A stretch of 64,000 bases of DNA, from contig NC_020888.1 in assembly GCF_000355675.1 (NCBI RefSeq), positions 3,740,001 to 3,804,000 on the forward strand, read 5' to 3'. Made by a program: the position numbers and the translations under genes. The notes below the pieces were generated by a model that saw only the letters and a list, made by a program, of their open reading frames with translations, searched no databases and was not told the origin of the DNA. This document shows, piece by piece, positions 1 to 8,933 of this stretch (position 1 is its first letter; the number at the start of each line of letters is the position of its first letter). The DNA is from Thalassolituus oleivorans MIL-1 (GTDB taxonomy: Bacteria; Pseudomonadota; Gammaproteobacteria; Pseudomonadales; Oceanobacteraceae).

Positions 1-559
1 CTAGACCCGGAATGCGCATTTTCAAACCTTTAAGATCGTCAACGCTGTTAATTTCTTTATTAAACCACCCACCCATTTGTACACCGGTATTACCACCCGA
101 CATCGGCAGGATATTAAAAGGCGCGTAAACTTCTTCCCACAATTGCTGACCGCCACCGTATTGGATCCAACCGTTCATTTCTTGGGCGGTTAAACCAAAG
201 GGAACAGAGGTGAAGAATTGCGCCGCTGCTGCTTTGCCTTTCCAGTAGTAAGCACCGCTATGACCCATCTCTGCCGTGCCTTGCGATACAGCATCAAATA
301 CCTGTAAAGCAGGCACCAATTCACCGGCACCGTATACATGGATTTTTAAACGGCCACCAGACAGCGCTTCGACTTCTTTGGCAAAGCGCTCAGGAGCCGT
401 ACCTAAACCTGGAAAGTTTTTCGGCCAAGACGTTACCAGCTTCCATTTATACGTTTGTTGTGGTGCTGCTTCACCGGCGGGTGTTTCACAATCCTTGTTA
501 CAGCCTGCTAGCATCAATGTCGTTGCCGCAGCGAGTAAAACAGTCATTAAACGTTTCAC
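1..559 (-). CDS. TRAP transporter substrate-binding protein, DctP family (3' end outside window)
   Basis: The first 186 residues are present; the rest lies beyond the left edge. The N-terminus is a lipoprotein signal (MKRLMTVLLAAATTLMLAGC) with a LAGC lipobox. It is followed by a DctP-type fold: KLVTSWPKNFPG, GRLKIHVYGAGELVPA and a GTAEMGHSGAYYWKGK stretch typical of the alpha-keto-acid/lactate subgroup of TRAP binding proteins. The protein should capture an organic acid for a DctQM-type permease, which is not visible here. I chose the GTG start at 559 because AGGAG lies 6 nt before it; the in-frame ATG four codons later has no such spacing. It begins 53 bp after the stop of uvrD on the same strand. 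Confidence 0.85.
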   Translation of the reverse strand, partial: MKRLMTVLLAAATTLMLAGCNKDCETPAGEAAPQQTYKWKLVTSWPKNFPGLGTAPERFAKEVEALSGGRLKIHVYGAGELVPALQVFDAVSQGTAEMGHSGAYYWKGKAAAAQFFTSVPFGLTAQEMNGWIQYGGGQQLWEEVYAPFNILPMSGGNTGVQMGGWFNKEINSVDDLKGLKMRIPGL

Positions 560-612
560 GTGCTTCTCCTGTTGTTATTGTTGGTTATTACATTACCCGC
601 ACTGAGTGCGAT

Positions 613-2823
613 TTATAAAGCTTCCAGTTTAGCAAAACTCGCGACCAGCCATTTACTGCCGGTGTCGTCAAAATTCACTTGCACACGCAATCCCGGCCCC
701 TGCCCTTCAAACTGCAATACCATGCCCTCACCAAACATCTCATGATAGACGCGCTGACCAAGACTAAATGGATATTGTGTCTGCACGAACGCAGGCTCAC
801 TCTGATAACTTGAGCCACCATAGTTATTGCGGTCTCGGGCCGTTAACGGACGACTTACGCTATTTTTTAAGCGCACTTCTTGAATCAAATCCGAAGGTAT
901 TTCACGAATAAAACGTGATGGCGTGCTGAAGTTCTCTTGGCCATATAAACGACGACTTTCAGCATGAGTAATAATCAGCTTTTCCATGGCGCGGGTTATA
1001 CCGACGTAAGCAAGACGGCGCTCTTCTTCAAGGCCATCGGCTTCATCCATCGACATCTTATGCGGGAATAAACCTTCTTCCACACCGGCTAATACCACCT
1101 GCGGAAATTCCAAGCCTTTGGCTGAGTGCAGCGTCATCAATTGCACCGCATCATCGTACTCATCCGCTTGTGCATCACCGGCATCCAGTGCCGCGCTATC
1201 AAGAAACACAGCAATAGGGGATAGATCATCGGCTTGCGGATCTTCAGCCTCAGCAGCGGATGGCTCAAATTGTTTAGCCGCATTAATTAACTCTTCAAGG
1301 TTATCAATGCGCGCTTGGCCTTTTTCGCCTTTTTCTTTGCGATGATGCTCAATTAATCCGCTATTAGTAATAACTTGATCCATCAATTCATGCAGAGGCA
1401 AGTCATTCATCCCGACACTGAGTTCGTCGATAAGATCGAGGAAACTTTGCACCGCTGCCGACGCACGCTTAGGCAATAAACCATGTTTAATCGCACCGGC
1501 TGCAGCCTGCCATAACGAGCAGCCATGATCGCGGGCAAAGCTGCGCAAAATATCAACGCTCTTTTCGCCGATGGCACGCGCAGGTACGTTAATGACACGC
1601 TCCATTGCCGCATCATCATCGCGCGTTAACATTAAACGCAAATACGATAACGCGTTCTTAATTTCTAGGCGCTCATAGAAACGCTGGCCACCATAAATAC
1701 GGTAAGGAATGCCCGCACGCAATAGCGCTTCCTCGAGTGTCCGCGACTGCGCATTAGAGCGATATAAAATCGCCATGTCAGTACGCGCACGACCGGCTTT
1801 AGCCCATTCGTCGACTAAATCAGCGATATAACGCGCTTCATCTTGTTCATTGAAGGCGCTGTAGAGAACTATTTTTTCGCCATCTTCATCATCGGTACGC
1901 AACTCTTTACCAAGACGACCTTGGTTATTCGCAATCACCGCATTGGCGGCCGCTAAGATATTCGCGGTAGAACGATAATTTTGCTCAAGCTTAATTAATT
2001 CCGCACCCGGAAAATCTTTTTGGAAATCACGAATATTACCGACATTAGCACCACGCCAACCGTAGATAGATTGATCATCATCACCAACGGCCATCACCGA
2101 GACTTTATTACCTGCTAATAAGCGTATCCATGCGTATTGGATATTGTTGGTATCTTGAAACTCGTCCACCAAAATATAGCGGAAACGCTGTTGATAGTGA
2201 GCTAATAGGTCAGGGTTATGCAGCCATAATTCGTGCGCACGCAATAATATTTCGCCGAAATCGACCAAGCCATTTTGTTGGCAATTTTCTTCGTAAATAT
2301 AATAAAAGTCGTGCAACTGTCGCCCGAAGGGATCACCTGATGGCATAACATGTGCGGCGCGTCGACCTTCGTCTTTTTGGCCGTTGATATACCACTGAAT
2401 TTGTTTCGGCGGATAACGTGTATCGTCAATGTTATGTGCTTTCATCAAGCGCTTAATCACACGCAGCTGATCATCGCTATCCAAAATTTGAAAATGCTGT
2501 GGCAGCTTGGCTTCTTGCCAATGCTGTTTTAGCAAGCGGTGCGCTAAGCCATGAAATGTGCCCACCCACAATCCATTTGAAGGAATGTTGAGTAAGTGCT
2601 CCAACCGGCCACGCATTTCTTTAGCGGCTTTATTGGTAAAGGTCACCGCCATCACGGCAAACGGTGACACGTTCTCAACCTGTAACAACCAAGCAATACG
2701 GTGCACCAGTACTCGAGTTTTACCCGAACCGGCACCAGCAAGCACCAATTGGTGCGGAGAACTGGCAGCCACAGCGTTGCGTTGGCCGTCGTTCAAAGAA
2801 TCTAAAAGCAATGAAATATCCAT
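613..2823 (-). CDS. uvrD: DNA helicase II (UvrD), 736 aa
   Basis: Superfamily 1A 3'-5' DNA helicase acting in nucleotide excision and mismatch repair. The N-terminus (MDISLLLDSLNDGQRNAVAA) is nearly that of E. coli UvrD. Walker A AGAGSGKT is at residues 29-36, Walker B VDEFQDTN at 219-226 and motif III GDDDQSIYGWRGA at 247-259. The conserved TLHSAKGLEF and EERRLAYVGITRA motifs follow. The C-terminus has the Tudor-like tail (FGEGMVLQFEGQGPGLRVQVNF) that separates UvrD from Rep. Length is close to E. coli UvrD (720). It is transcribed divergently from the HexR-like gene. Confidence 0.96.
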   Translation of the reverse strand: MDISLLLDSLNDGQRNAVAASSPHQLVLAGAGSGKTRVLVHRIAWLLQVENVSPFAVMAVTFTNKAAKEMRGRLEHLLNIPSNGLWVGTFHGLAHRLLKQHWQEAKLPQHFQILDSDDQLRVIKRLMKAHNIDDTRYPPKQIQWYINGQKDEGRRAAHVMPSGDPFGRQLHDFYYIYEENCQQNGLVDFGEILLRAHELWLHNPDLLAHYQQRFRYILVDEFQDTNNIQYAWIRLLAGNKVSVMAVGDDDQSIYGWRGANVGNIRDFQKDFPGAELIKLEQNYRSTANILAAANAVIANNQGRLGKELRTDDEDGEKIVLYSAFNEQDEARYIADLVDEWAKAGRARTDMAILYRSNAQSRTLEEALLRAGIPYRIYGGQRFYERLEIKNALSYLRLMLTRDDDAAMERVINVPARAIGEKSVDILRSFARDHGCSLWQAAAGAIKHGLLPKRASAAVQSFLDLIDELSVGMNDLPLHELMDQVITNSGLIEHHRKEKGEKGQARIDNLEELINAAKQFEPSAAEAEDPQADDLSPIAVFLDSAALDAGDAQADEYDDAVQLMTLHSAKGLEFPQVVLAGVEEGLFPHKMSMDEADGLEEERRLAYVGITRAMEKLIITHAESRRLYGQENFSTPSRFIREIPSDLIQEVRLKNSVSRPLTARDRNNYGGSSYQSEPAFVQTQYPFSLGQRVYHEMFGEGMVLQFEGQGPGLRVQVNFDDTGSKWLVASFAKLEAL

Positions 2824-3004
2824 GCGCGAAGTTTATCAGATTGGCGATTAAACCCAACGCATTACCTTAGGAGCAACCGAATAACGAAGCGGCCTACTGT
2901 CAGCACCGACTTATGCAGAGGCGAGCTTGGCTTAATACTCACGCAAGCCATTACATACTGTGTGGCGATTGGATTTTATCTAGAAGACTGCAAGCAAGGC
3001 TGCG

Positions 3005-3010
3005 TATAAT
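3005..3010 (+). promoter_or_regulatory. Candidate -10 box for the hexR-like gene
   Basis: A consensus TATAAT lies 32 bp before the GTG start of the RpiR-family gene, in the 219-bp divergent gap from uvrD. I see no convincing -35 at 16-18 bp, so the assignment rests on the -10 alone. Regulators of this family often repress their own promoter. Confidence 0.35.
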
Positions 3011-3042
3011 CGAGATCATTGCCTATTGGCTGAGATATTTGC

Positions 3043-3894
3043 GTGAAAAACAAACCTATATTGGCTGAAATCGCCAATGCCGTGCCTACGTTACGAAAGT
3101 CTGAAGTAAAAGTCGCCGAATACGTATTGGCCGCTCCTCAGCACGTCATGCATATGCGCATTGTCGATTTAGCTCAAGAAGCACAAGTGAGTGAACCCAC
3201 CATTGTGCGTTTCTGCCGCGCTATTGGTTGCAACGGCTTCCAAGAGTTTAAGGTGCGTATCGCCCAAGAAATCGCCATCACCAACAACATAGGTCAATTT
3301 GCCATCGTCGAAGACGATAGCATCGAAGATATTTGCAGCAAGATTGCCGACACGACTATTCAGCGGCTGCTACAAATTAAAACCCAGATGATCCCTATTC
3401 AAGTCGGCAAAGCAGCAAATGCCATCAGTACAGCACAACGCGTCGAGTTTTATGGCTTTGGCGCATCAGGGGCTGTTGCCATTGATGCTCAGCACAAATT
3501 CTTTCGTCTACAAGTTGCCACTGCCGCCTATAGCGATCCGCATATGCAGTCGATGTCGGCAGTGACATTAGGTGTCAATGACGTGGTGGTTGCGATATCA
3601 CAAAGCGGACGCACGAGAGACTTGCTGCATTCAGTGCAATTAGCCCAACACCAAGGCGCTAAAGTTGTTAGCTTAGCACCTGCCAACACCGCACTAAGTT
3701 TGGCTGCTGATCTCCCTATTCATATCAATATTGAAGAAGATACCGACCAATTTACGCCAATGACCTCGCGCATCGCTCACCTGATGGTGATCGATATGCT
3801 TGCTGTTGCGGTAACCCAACGACGAGGCCCAGAATTCGCCGCCCACCTCAATGCGATTAAACGCAGCATCAAATCGTTACGTCTTGATAACTAA
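3043..3894 (+). CDS. hexR: MurR/RpiR-family regulator, HexR-like, 283 aa
   Basis: Sugar-phosphate-sensing transcription factor. Residues about 1-75 form the RpiR-type helix-turn-helix (SEPTIVRFCRAIGCNGFQEF). Residues about 125-265 form a SIS phosphosugar-binding domain (VEFYGFGASGAVAIDAQHKF; VVVAISQSGRTRD). The HTH core is very close to HexR of Pseudomonas and Shewanella, which controls central carbon genes in response to 2-keto-3-deoxy-6-phosphogluconate. No zwf, edd or gap gene is adjacent, so the HexR name is by sequence pattern only; another RpiR regulator remains possible. The start is GTG. Confidence 0.8.
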   Translation: MKNKPILAEIANAVPTLRKSEVKVAEYVLAAPQHVMHMRIVDLAQEAQVSEPTIVRFCRAIGCNGFQEFKVRIAQEIAITNNIGQFAIVEDDSIEDICSKIADTTIQRLLQIKTQMIPIQVGKAANAISTAQRVEFYGFGASGAVAIDAQHKFFRLQVATAAYSDPHMQSMSAVTLGVNDVVVAISQSGRTRDLLHSVQLAQHQGAKVVSLAPANTALSLAADLPIHINIEEDTDQFTPMTSRIAHLMVIDMLAVAVTQRRGPEFAAHLNAIKRSIKSLRLDN

Positions 3895-4124
3895 ATAGAC
3901 GCAATACGCCATATTTTAAATATGCCTTAAGATACATTTTGAAACAATTCAGTAATTCTAATTAGCTTGCCTTTAAACCCTATAAATATAGGGACTTTTC
4001 GACTAATCGAACACCCATCTAGTAACCCGTAAGGTTGGATTTCCACTCCATTCCTGTCATCTTATTGCAAACAATAACAAGTAATATCACAGCCGGAAAT
4101 GTGATCCCAACCAGAGACGGATAT

Positions 4125-4301
4125 ATGGAACAGATGACTAAATCAGAGCAAGTAGAAGCTGTATCATTCGACCAAAATGGTAATGTTGTTGTTAATAAAG
4201 AGACATCCATGTCCAAAAAACTGGTTGCACGGCGTGCAATCGAAGCGCACTTAGAGAAGAAGCGTTTGGAGCAAGATTTAGAAGCGTATTCTTTTGAATA
4301 A
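4125..4301 (+). CDS. Small charged protein, 58 aa (possibly PA3496-like)
   Basis: The reading frame is open from 4035, but ATG 4125, preceded by AGAGACGG, is the likely start. The second half is rich in Lys, Arg and Glu (KKLVARRAIEAHLEKKRLEQ) and should be helical. It recalls the small PA3496-type putative envelope-integrity proteins of Pseudomonas, which share an RR-IE-LE-RRL pattern. That match is from memory and weak. There is no signal peptide or membrane segment. A strong terminator follows directly, supporting a real short transcript. Confidence 0.55.
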   Translation: MEQMTKSEQVEAVSFDQNGNVVVNKETSMSKKLVARRAIEAHLEKKRLEQDLEAYSFE

Positions 4302-4317
4302 TTAATAATTCACTTAA

Positions 4318-4349
4318 TAAAAAACCGGCTAGTGAGCCGGTTTTTTATT
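4318..4349 (+). terminator. Rho-independent terminator after the 58-aa gene
   Basis: The stem ACCGGCT / AGCCGGT with a short loop is flanked by A and T runs (TTTTTTATT on the plus side). It lies 17 nt after the stop codon of the 58-aa gene. Confidence 0.85.
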
Positions 4350-4382
4350 GTCTGTAAATTATGCTTTTTTTAAATTCAAGAC

Positions 4383-4417
4383 ATAAAAAAAGCCGGTCAT
4401 ATTGACCGGCTTTTTGT
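4383..4417 (-). terminator. Bidirectional terminator of the torF-glnK-amtB operon
   Basis: AAAGCCGGTCA, a 3-nt loop and TGACCGGCTTT form an 11-bp stem. There is an A run on the left and a T run on the right, so it can stop transcripts in both directions. It sits 15 nt beyond the amtB stop codon. Confidence 0.85.
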
Positions 4418-4431
4418 TACAGAGGCTTCAC

Positions 4432-5700
4432 TTATTTGTTAGTGAATTCTGGGTATGCTTCCATACCACACTCTGCCAAATCAACGCCTTCGTATTCTTC
4501 TTCTTCAGTAACACGCAGACCCATGATGACTTTCAACAAGCCCCATACTACTGCTGATGCTACGAATACCCATACGAAGATAGTGATTGCGCCAACTAGC
4601 TGACCACCAAACGTTGTATCACCGTTTGTTACTGGAACAACCATCAGACCAAACAAACCAACCACACCGTGTACAGAGATAGCGCCTACTGGATCGTCGA
4701 TTTTCAGTTTATCCAAAGTAAGGATAGACAGTACTACGATCACGCCACCCACCATACCGATCAAAGTCGCTACGAATGGAGTTGGAGTTGAAGGCTCTGC
4801 AGTGATTGCTACTAGACCAGCCAATGCGCCGTTAAGAGCCATGGTTAGATCTGCTTTACGGAACAATACGTAAGCTAGAAGTAGAGCACCGATAAGACCA
4901 CCAGCGGCCGCTGCGTTAGTGTTAGTGAATACAACAGCAACTGCGTTAGCGTTAGCGATATCGCCAAGCTTTAGAACAGAACCACCGTTGAAACCGAACC
5001 AACCCATCCACAGGATGAAAGTACCTAGAGTCGCTAGAGGAAGGTTAGCACCAGGGATAGCGCGAACTTCACCGTTAGGACCGTATTTACCTTTACGAGC
5101 ACCTAGCAACAGAACACCAGCCAATGCTGCAGCAGCACCTGCCATGTGAACGATACCAGAGCCTGCGAAGTCAGAGAAACCGAAGTCATCACCCAAAGAA
5201 TACAGACCAAAGACAGAACCGCCGCCCCAAGTCCAGTTACCTTCCATTGGGTAGATAAATGCAGTCATCACTACAGCGAAAGCCAAGAAAGCCCACAACT
5301 TCATGCGCTCAGCAACGGCACCAGAAACAATAGACATTGCAGTTGCAACGAATACTACTTGGAAGAAGAAGTCAGACGCACCAGAGTAGATAGATCCACC
5401 TTGGAAACCATCTTCACGTCCAGCAAAGTCAGCCAGAACAGATGCTGCATCAACTTCAGTGATACCGCTTAAGAAGTAACCACCGCCATACATGATTGCA
5501 TAACCACACACCATGTACATGGTGCAAGAAATTGCATACAAGGCGACGTTTTTGGTAAGAATTTCAGTCGTGTTTTTTGCGCGCACTAGGCCCGCTTCGA
5601 GCATGGCGAAACCAGCCGCCATCCACATTACTAACGCACCGCACACCAGAAAATAAAAGGTGTCCATGGCGTATTGAAGTTCGTATACGTTATTTTCCAT
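4432..5700 (-). CDS. amtB: Ammonium transporter AmtB, 422 aa
   Basis: Inner-membrane ammonium channel of the Amt/Mep/Rh family with 11 expected membrane helices. The twin pore histidines are His185 (SGIVHMAG) and His344 (ISVHGVVG), and Asp177 (SDFAG) is the recruitment-site aspartate. The N-terminal LVRAKNTTEILTKN segment is typical of the family. No cleaved signal peptide is evident, unlike E. coli AmtB. It lies 47 bp downstream of glnK on the same strand, the usual glnK-amtB pair in which uridylylation-controlled GlnK blocks the channel. It is expected to be read from the sigma-54 promoter before torF. Confidence 0.96.
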   Translation of the reverse strand: MENNVYELQYAMDTFYFLVCGALVMWMAAGFAMLEAGLVRAKNTTEILTKNVALYAISCTMYMVCGYAIMYGGGYFLSGITEVDAASVLADFAGREDGFQGGSIYSGASDFFFQVVFVATAMSIVSGAVAERMKLWAFLAFAVVMTAFIYPMEGNWTWGGGSVFGLYSLGDDFGFSDFAGSGIVHMAGAAAALAGVLLLGARKGKYGPNGEVRAIPGANLPLATLGTFILWMGWFGFNGGSVLKLGDIANANAVAVVFTNTNAAAAGGLIGALLLAYVLFRKADLTMALNGALAGLVAITAEPSTPTPFVATLIGMVGGVIVVLSILTLDKLKIDDPVGAISVHGVVGLFGLMVVPVTNGDTTFGGQLVGAITIFVWVFVASAVVWGLLKVIMGLRVTEEEEYEGVDLAECGMEAYPEFTNK

Positions 5701-5747
5701 TATAAGCCCCCCGCATCAGGCCTCTAATTCTTTTGAAGTGGACTAAA

Positions 5748-6098
<351 letters not shown>

Positions 6099-6126
6099 TT
6101 AATTAACACTTACTAGTTTCAGAAAT

Positions 6127-6148
6127 GGCCCGTGCGGGGGCACGGACC
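6127..6148 (-). promoter_or_regulatory. Intercistronic hairpin between torF and glnK
   Basis: GGCCCGTGC, four G and GCACGGACC form a 9-bp stem (one G-U pair) starting 12 nt after the torF stop. On the transcribed strand no T run follows, so it is more likely a stability or partial-termination element than a full terminator. It could lower glnK-amtB expression relative to torF. Confidence 0.5.
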
Positions 6149-6160
6149 ATTGTATGCTTT

Positions 6161-6889
6161 TTACATGCTGATAGGCAGGCTGTAAGACACAACAACTTTC
6201 ACGTCTTCATCAACATAGTTTTCGTCTTCTTCACTTGTAGCTGCATCATCAGCTTTCAAGCTCTGAGAAATCACTTTGCTCACAGTAAACGTCAAATTAT
6301 CGTTATAAGCATAAGACAAATCTAAGTGCATATAGTCTGAGTCGCTATAAACCGTCTCAGTTGTTTCGCCAACGTTAGCAACTCCACTAGCCATGCCTAA
6401 AGTGGCGCCGAAAGCACCAGCGGAGTACCCTAAAGTAATGTAGCTATAGTCTTCATCACCGGCTAAAGGCATGTAGTAGGAAAATGACGCACCCATGTAA
6501 CCTAAAGACAAGATCGCGTCAGTCAAGTTAAAAGTATTACCCCTTCCATTAGCAGCGTCGTCGCCAGGGTAAGAGTAAGTCCATACAGACAAGTCATAAG
6601 AAAAATCTTCTACTTCGCCGCCATAACCGATGTACAAGTCATACTCGTTTCCAGCAGCCGAATCACCGCTTGACGTCCAAACACCAGCGTATGCGCCAGC
6701 GATAGAAGCTGTTAGATCACCAGAAACAGCTGCAGCGCCGTTACCTAGATTTTGGCCGCGCCACAAGTACATGCTAGCAACGGTAGCAGAAGCTGAAACT
6801 TCAACTTCTTCAGCAAAGGTAGAAGTAGCAGCTGTCATACCAGCAGTCATAACACCAGCAAGAGCGATAGCTTTAGTTAACTTTTTCAT
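6161..6889 (-). CDS. TorF-family putative porin (TIGR02001 type), 242 aa
   Basis: Predicted outer-membrane beta-barrel. It has a clean Sec signal peptide (residues 1-26, ending TSTFA). The mature part is rich in Gly, Tyr, Asp and alternating hydrophobic strands, with the family start VSASATVASMYLWRGQNLG and a final aromatic-poor strand VVVSYSLPISM. The family is widespread in gammaproteobacteria and often found beside glnK-amtB; its substrate is not established. Here it is the first gene of the glnK-amtB transcript, behind a sigma-54 promoter. The inference is a nitrogen-stress outer-membrane channel. Confidence 0.82.
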   Translation of the reverse strand: MKKLTKAIALAGVMTAGMTAATSTFAEEVEVSASATVASMYLWRGQNLGNGAAAVSGDLTASIAGAYAGVWTSSGDSAAGNEYDLYIGYGGEVEDFSYDLSVWTYSYPGDDAANGRGNTFNLTDAILSLGYMGASFSYYMPLAGDEDYSYITLGYSAGAFGATLGMASGVANVGETTETVYSDSDYMHLDLSYAYNDNLTFTVSKVISQSLKADDAATSEEDENYVDEDVKVVVSYSLPISM

Positions 6890-6970
6890 AGTTCTTTTTC
6901 CTTCATTCGTTGTTCAAACAATTTTATGGTGTGTGCTTAGCGCACTGTTTTATTTCTGTGATAGTCCTAC

Positions 6971-6987
6971 AGCAGACGCTGTGCCAA
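6971..6987 (-). promoter_or_regulatory. Sigma-54 promoter of torF-glnK-amtB
   Basis: On the minus strand the sequence reads TTGGCACAGCGTCTGCT. It has the required GG-N10-GC spacing of the -24/-12 elements (TGGCAC, CTGCT). The predicted start is near 6960, leaving a leader of about 70 nt before torF. Confidence 0.85.
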
Positions 6988-7080
6988 CTTTAGAAATCCC
7001 TTTATAATCAGCAACTTAAAAGAAAATCGCGGGATTTAGTCACGATTCAGGACACCAAAATGACGCAAGCCTCATAGAAG

Positions 7081-7130
7081 GGCACCACGATAAAGCACGA
7101 CCACTCTCCAGCATGCACCACTTTATTGCA
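7081..7130 (-). promoter_or_regulatory. NtrC-like enhancer sites upstream of torF
   Basis: TGCACCACTTTATTGCA (7114-7130) has the 17-bp layout of an NtrC site with a good left half and a degenerate right half. GGCACCACGATAAAGCAC (7081-7098) is a weaker neighbour. They lie about 120-170 bp upstream of the predicted start, a normal enhancer distance. This 308-bp gap (6890-7197) also has to hold the ubiK promoter, which I could not place. Confidence 0.5.
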
Positions 7131-7197
7131 TTAACTAAGAAAGCTAGCAGATTGTAGCCGTGATACCATTTACGCGAATTAAAAATAGGAAGAACGG

Positions 7198-7443
7198 ATG
7201 AGCCCAGAATCCATCAAAAATCGTATCGAACAACTCTTACAACAAGGGCCACTGGCTGGCCTATCCGGCGATATTAAGTTAGCCCTGCAAGCACAGTTGC
7301 AAAGCCTACTAACCAGTGCAAATTTGGTAAGCCGTGAAGAGTTTGATATCCAAACAGATGTGCTACGTCGTACCCAAGTCCAGCTCACAGAACTGGAAAC
7401 TCGGGTAACCGCATTAGAAGCCGAAAGAAATAACGGCGATTAA
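7198..7443 (+). CDS. ubiK: Ubiquinone biosynthesis accessory factor UbiK (BMFP domain), 81 aa
   Basis: Small protein of the YqiC/BMFP family that helps the Ubi hydroxylation complex in E. coli. The N-terminal half is amphipathic (SPESIKNRIEQLL). The C-terminal half from about residue 45 is a coiled coil (TDVLRRTQVQLTELETRVTA) that mediates trimer formation. The length is typical. Its last bases overlap the last bases of the convergent urtE by 4 bp. AGGAAG before the ATG supports the start. Confidence 0.88.
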   Translation: MSPESIKNRIEQLLQQGPLAGLSGDIKLALQAQLQSLLTSANLVSREEFDIQTDVLRRTQVQLTELETRVTALEAERNNGD

Positions 7444-8138
7444 ATTGCGAGTAACTCGCGTGCTTCTTTTGAGTGCGCGAGCTCCTCTCCCGTGCCTGAA
7501 GCCACGACTCTACCGCGCTCAAGAATAATAAATTCATCGGCCAATTCCGTAGCAAAATCTAAATATTGCTCGACCAAGACAATCGCCATTTCACCGCGAT
7601 CTCGTAACAATTCAATCACGCGCTGAATATCCTTAATAATCGAAGGCTGGATCCCCTCTGTTGGCTCATCAAGAATCAATAATTTAGGTCTAAGTAACAG
7701 TGCTCTTGCAATCGCAAGCTGCTGTTGCTGCCCGCCGGATAAATCACCACCACGGCGATGCAGCATTTGCTGCAAAACTGGAAATAGCGAATAGATTTCT
7801 GGATCTATAGAACGCAGAGATTTAGGTAACGCCGAGAATGCCGTATAGAGATTCTCTTCTACCGTTAGCTGCGGGAAAATATCGCGTCCTTGTGGAACAT
7901 AAGCAATCCCATGACGAGCACGATCATAAGGTGCCATGTTTTTTATCGACGATTGCAGCCAAGTAATATCCCCAGAAAATGGCGTCAAGTGCCCGGAAAG
8001 AGCCTTCATTAACGTTGTTTTACCAACACCATTTCGTCCTAGAACGCAGGTCACTTTACCAACTTCTGCGCTCATCGAGACATCATAAAGTGCTTGGCTA
8101 GCACCATATGACACATTTACGTTTGATACTTCTAACAT
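7440..8138 (-). CDS. urtE: Urea ABC transporter ATPase UrtE, 232 aa
   Basis: LivF-type ATPase of the high-affinity urea importer. Walker A GRNGVGKTT is at residues 34-42, the ABC signature LSGGQQQ at 133-139 and Walker B LLILDEPT at 153-160. EPTEGIQPSII after Walker B is typical of UrtE. It is the last gene of urtABCDE, 27 bp after urtD. Confidence 0.95.
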   Translation of the reverse strand: MLEVSNVNVSYGASQALYDVSMSAEVGKVTCVLGRNGVGKTTLMKALSGHLTPFSGDITWLQSSIKNMAPYDRARHGIAYVPQGRDIFPQLTVEENLYTAFSALPKSLRSIDPEIYSLFPVLQQMLHRRGGDLSGGQQQQLAIARALLLRPKLLILDEPTEGIQPSIIKDIQRVIELLRDRGEMAIVLVEQYLDFATELADEFIILERGRVVASGTGEELAHSKEARELLAI

Positions 8139-8165
8139 AATATCCTCGCTAGAGTGCCTGAGGCC

Positions 8166-8933
8166 TTAACGGCCTAAGTACACCTCAATAACTTGTGGAT
8201 TTGCTTTTACCGTGGCCAAACTGCCTTCCGCGAGGACGTGCCCTTCGTGTAGCACAGTGACTTTGCAATCCAGCGCTTCGATAAAATCCATGTCGTGTTC
8301 TACTACCATGAGCGAATGCTTTTTCGCTAATGTTTTAAACAATTCCGCTGTTTTCATGGTTTCTTCATCGGTCATCCCGGCAGCGGGTTCATCAATTAAA
8401 AGCAACTGCGGCTCTTGACCCAATAGCATGCCAATTTCCAGCCATTGCTTTTGACCATGAGATAAATCACCCGCCAAATGATGAGTGCGATCGGATAAAT
8501 TCACCAGTTCGAGAATTTCATCTAGCTTTTCTTTTTGCGCACCACTCAAACGATGCATCAATGCCTGCCAAATAGAGCGCCCACCTTTTAACGACATTTC
8601 TAAGTTTTCAAATACCGTTAAACTTTCAATAACGCTCGGTTTTTGAAATTTTCGTCCCACTCCAAGATTGGCGACATCGGCTTCGTCATAGCGGGTAAGA
8701 TCATGCTGGTTGTTAAAAACAATTGTGCCGCTATCGGGACGAGTCTTACCCGTGATGACGTCCATCATGGTAGTTTTACCAGCACCATTAGGGCCAATAA
8801 TGGCTCGCATTTCTCCCGGCGCAATAAACATAGAAAGAGAATTCAGCGCTTTGAATCCATCGAAGCTTACGCTTACACCGTCCATATAGAGAACGCTAGG
8901 GGTATCGATATGGTGTTGCTTGCTAATACTCAT
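8166..8933 (-). CDS. urtD: Urea ABC transporter ATPase UrtD, 255 aa
   Basis: LivG-type ATPase subunit. Walker A GPNGAGKTT is at residues 47-55. The signature is the LivG/UrtD variant LSHGQKQ (157-163), and Walker B is LLLIDEP (177-183) with PAAGMTDEET after it. Its start codon overlaps the urtC stop (4 bp), so translation is probably coupled. Confidence 0.95.
   Translation of the reverse strand: MSISKQHHIDTPSVLYMDGVSVSFDGFKALNSLSMFIAPGEMRAIIGPNGAGKTTMMDVITGKTRPDSGTIVFNNQHDLTRYDEADVANLGVGRKFQKPSVIESLTVFENLEMSLKGGRSIWQALMHRLSGAQKEKLDEILELVNLSDRTHHLAGDLSHGQKQWLEIGMLLGQEPQLLLIDEPAAGMTDEETMKTAELFKTLAKKHSLMVVEHDMDFIEALDCKVTVLHEGHVLAEGSLATVKANPQVIEVYLGR

Noticed and set aside
276-605. Open frame on the plus strand over the TRAP binding protein
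   Set aside because: Antisense to a clear lipoprotein gene; composition is that of a shadow frame.
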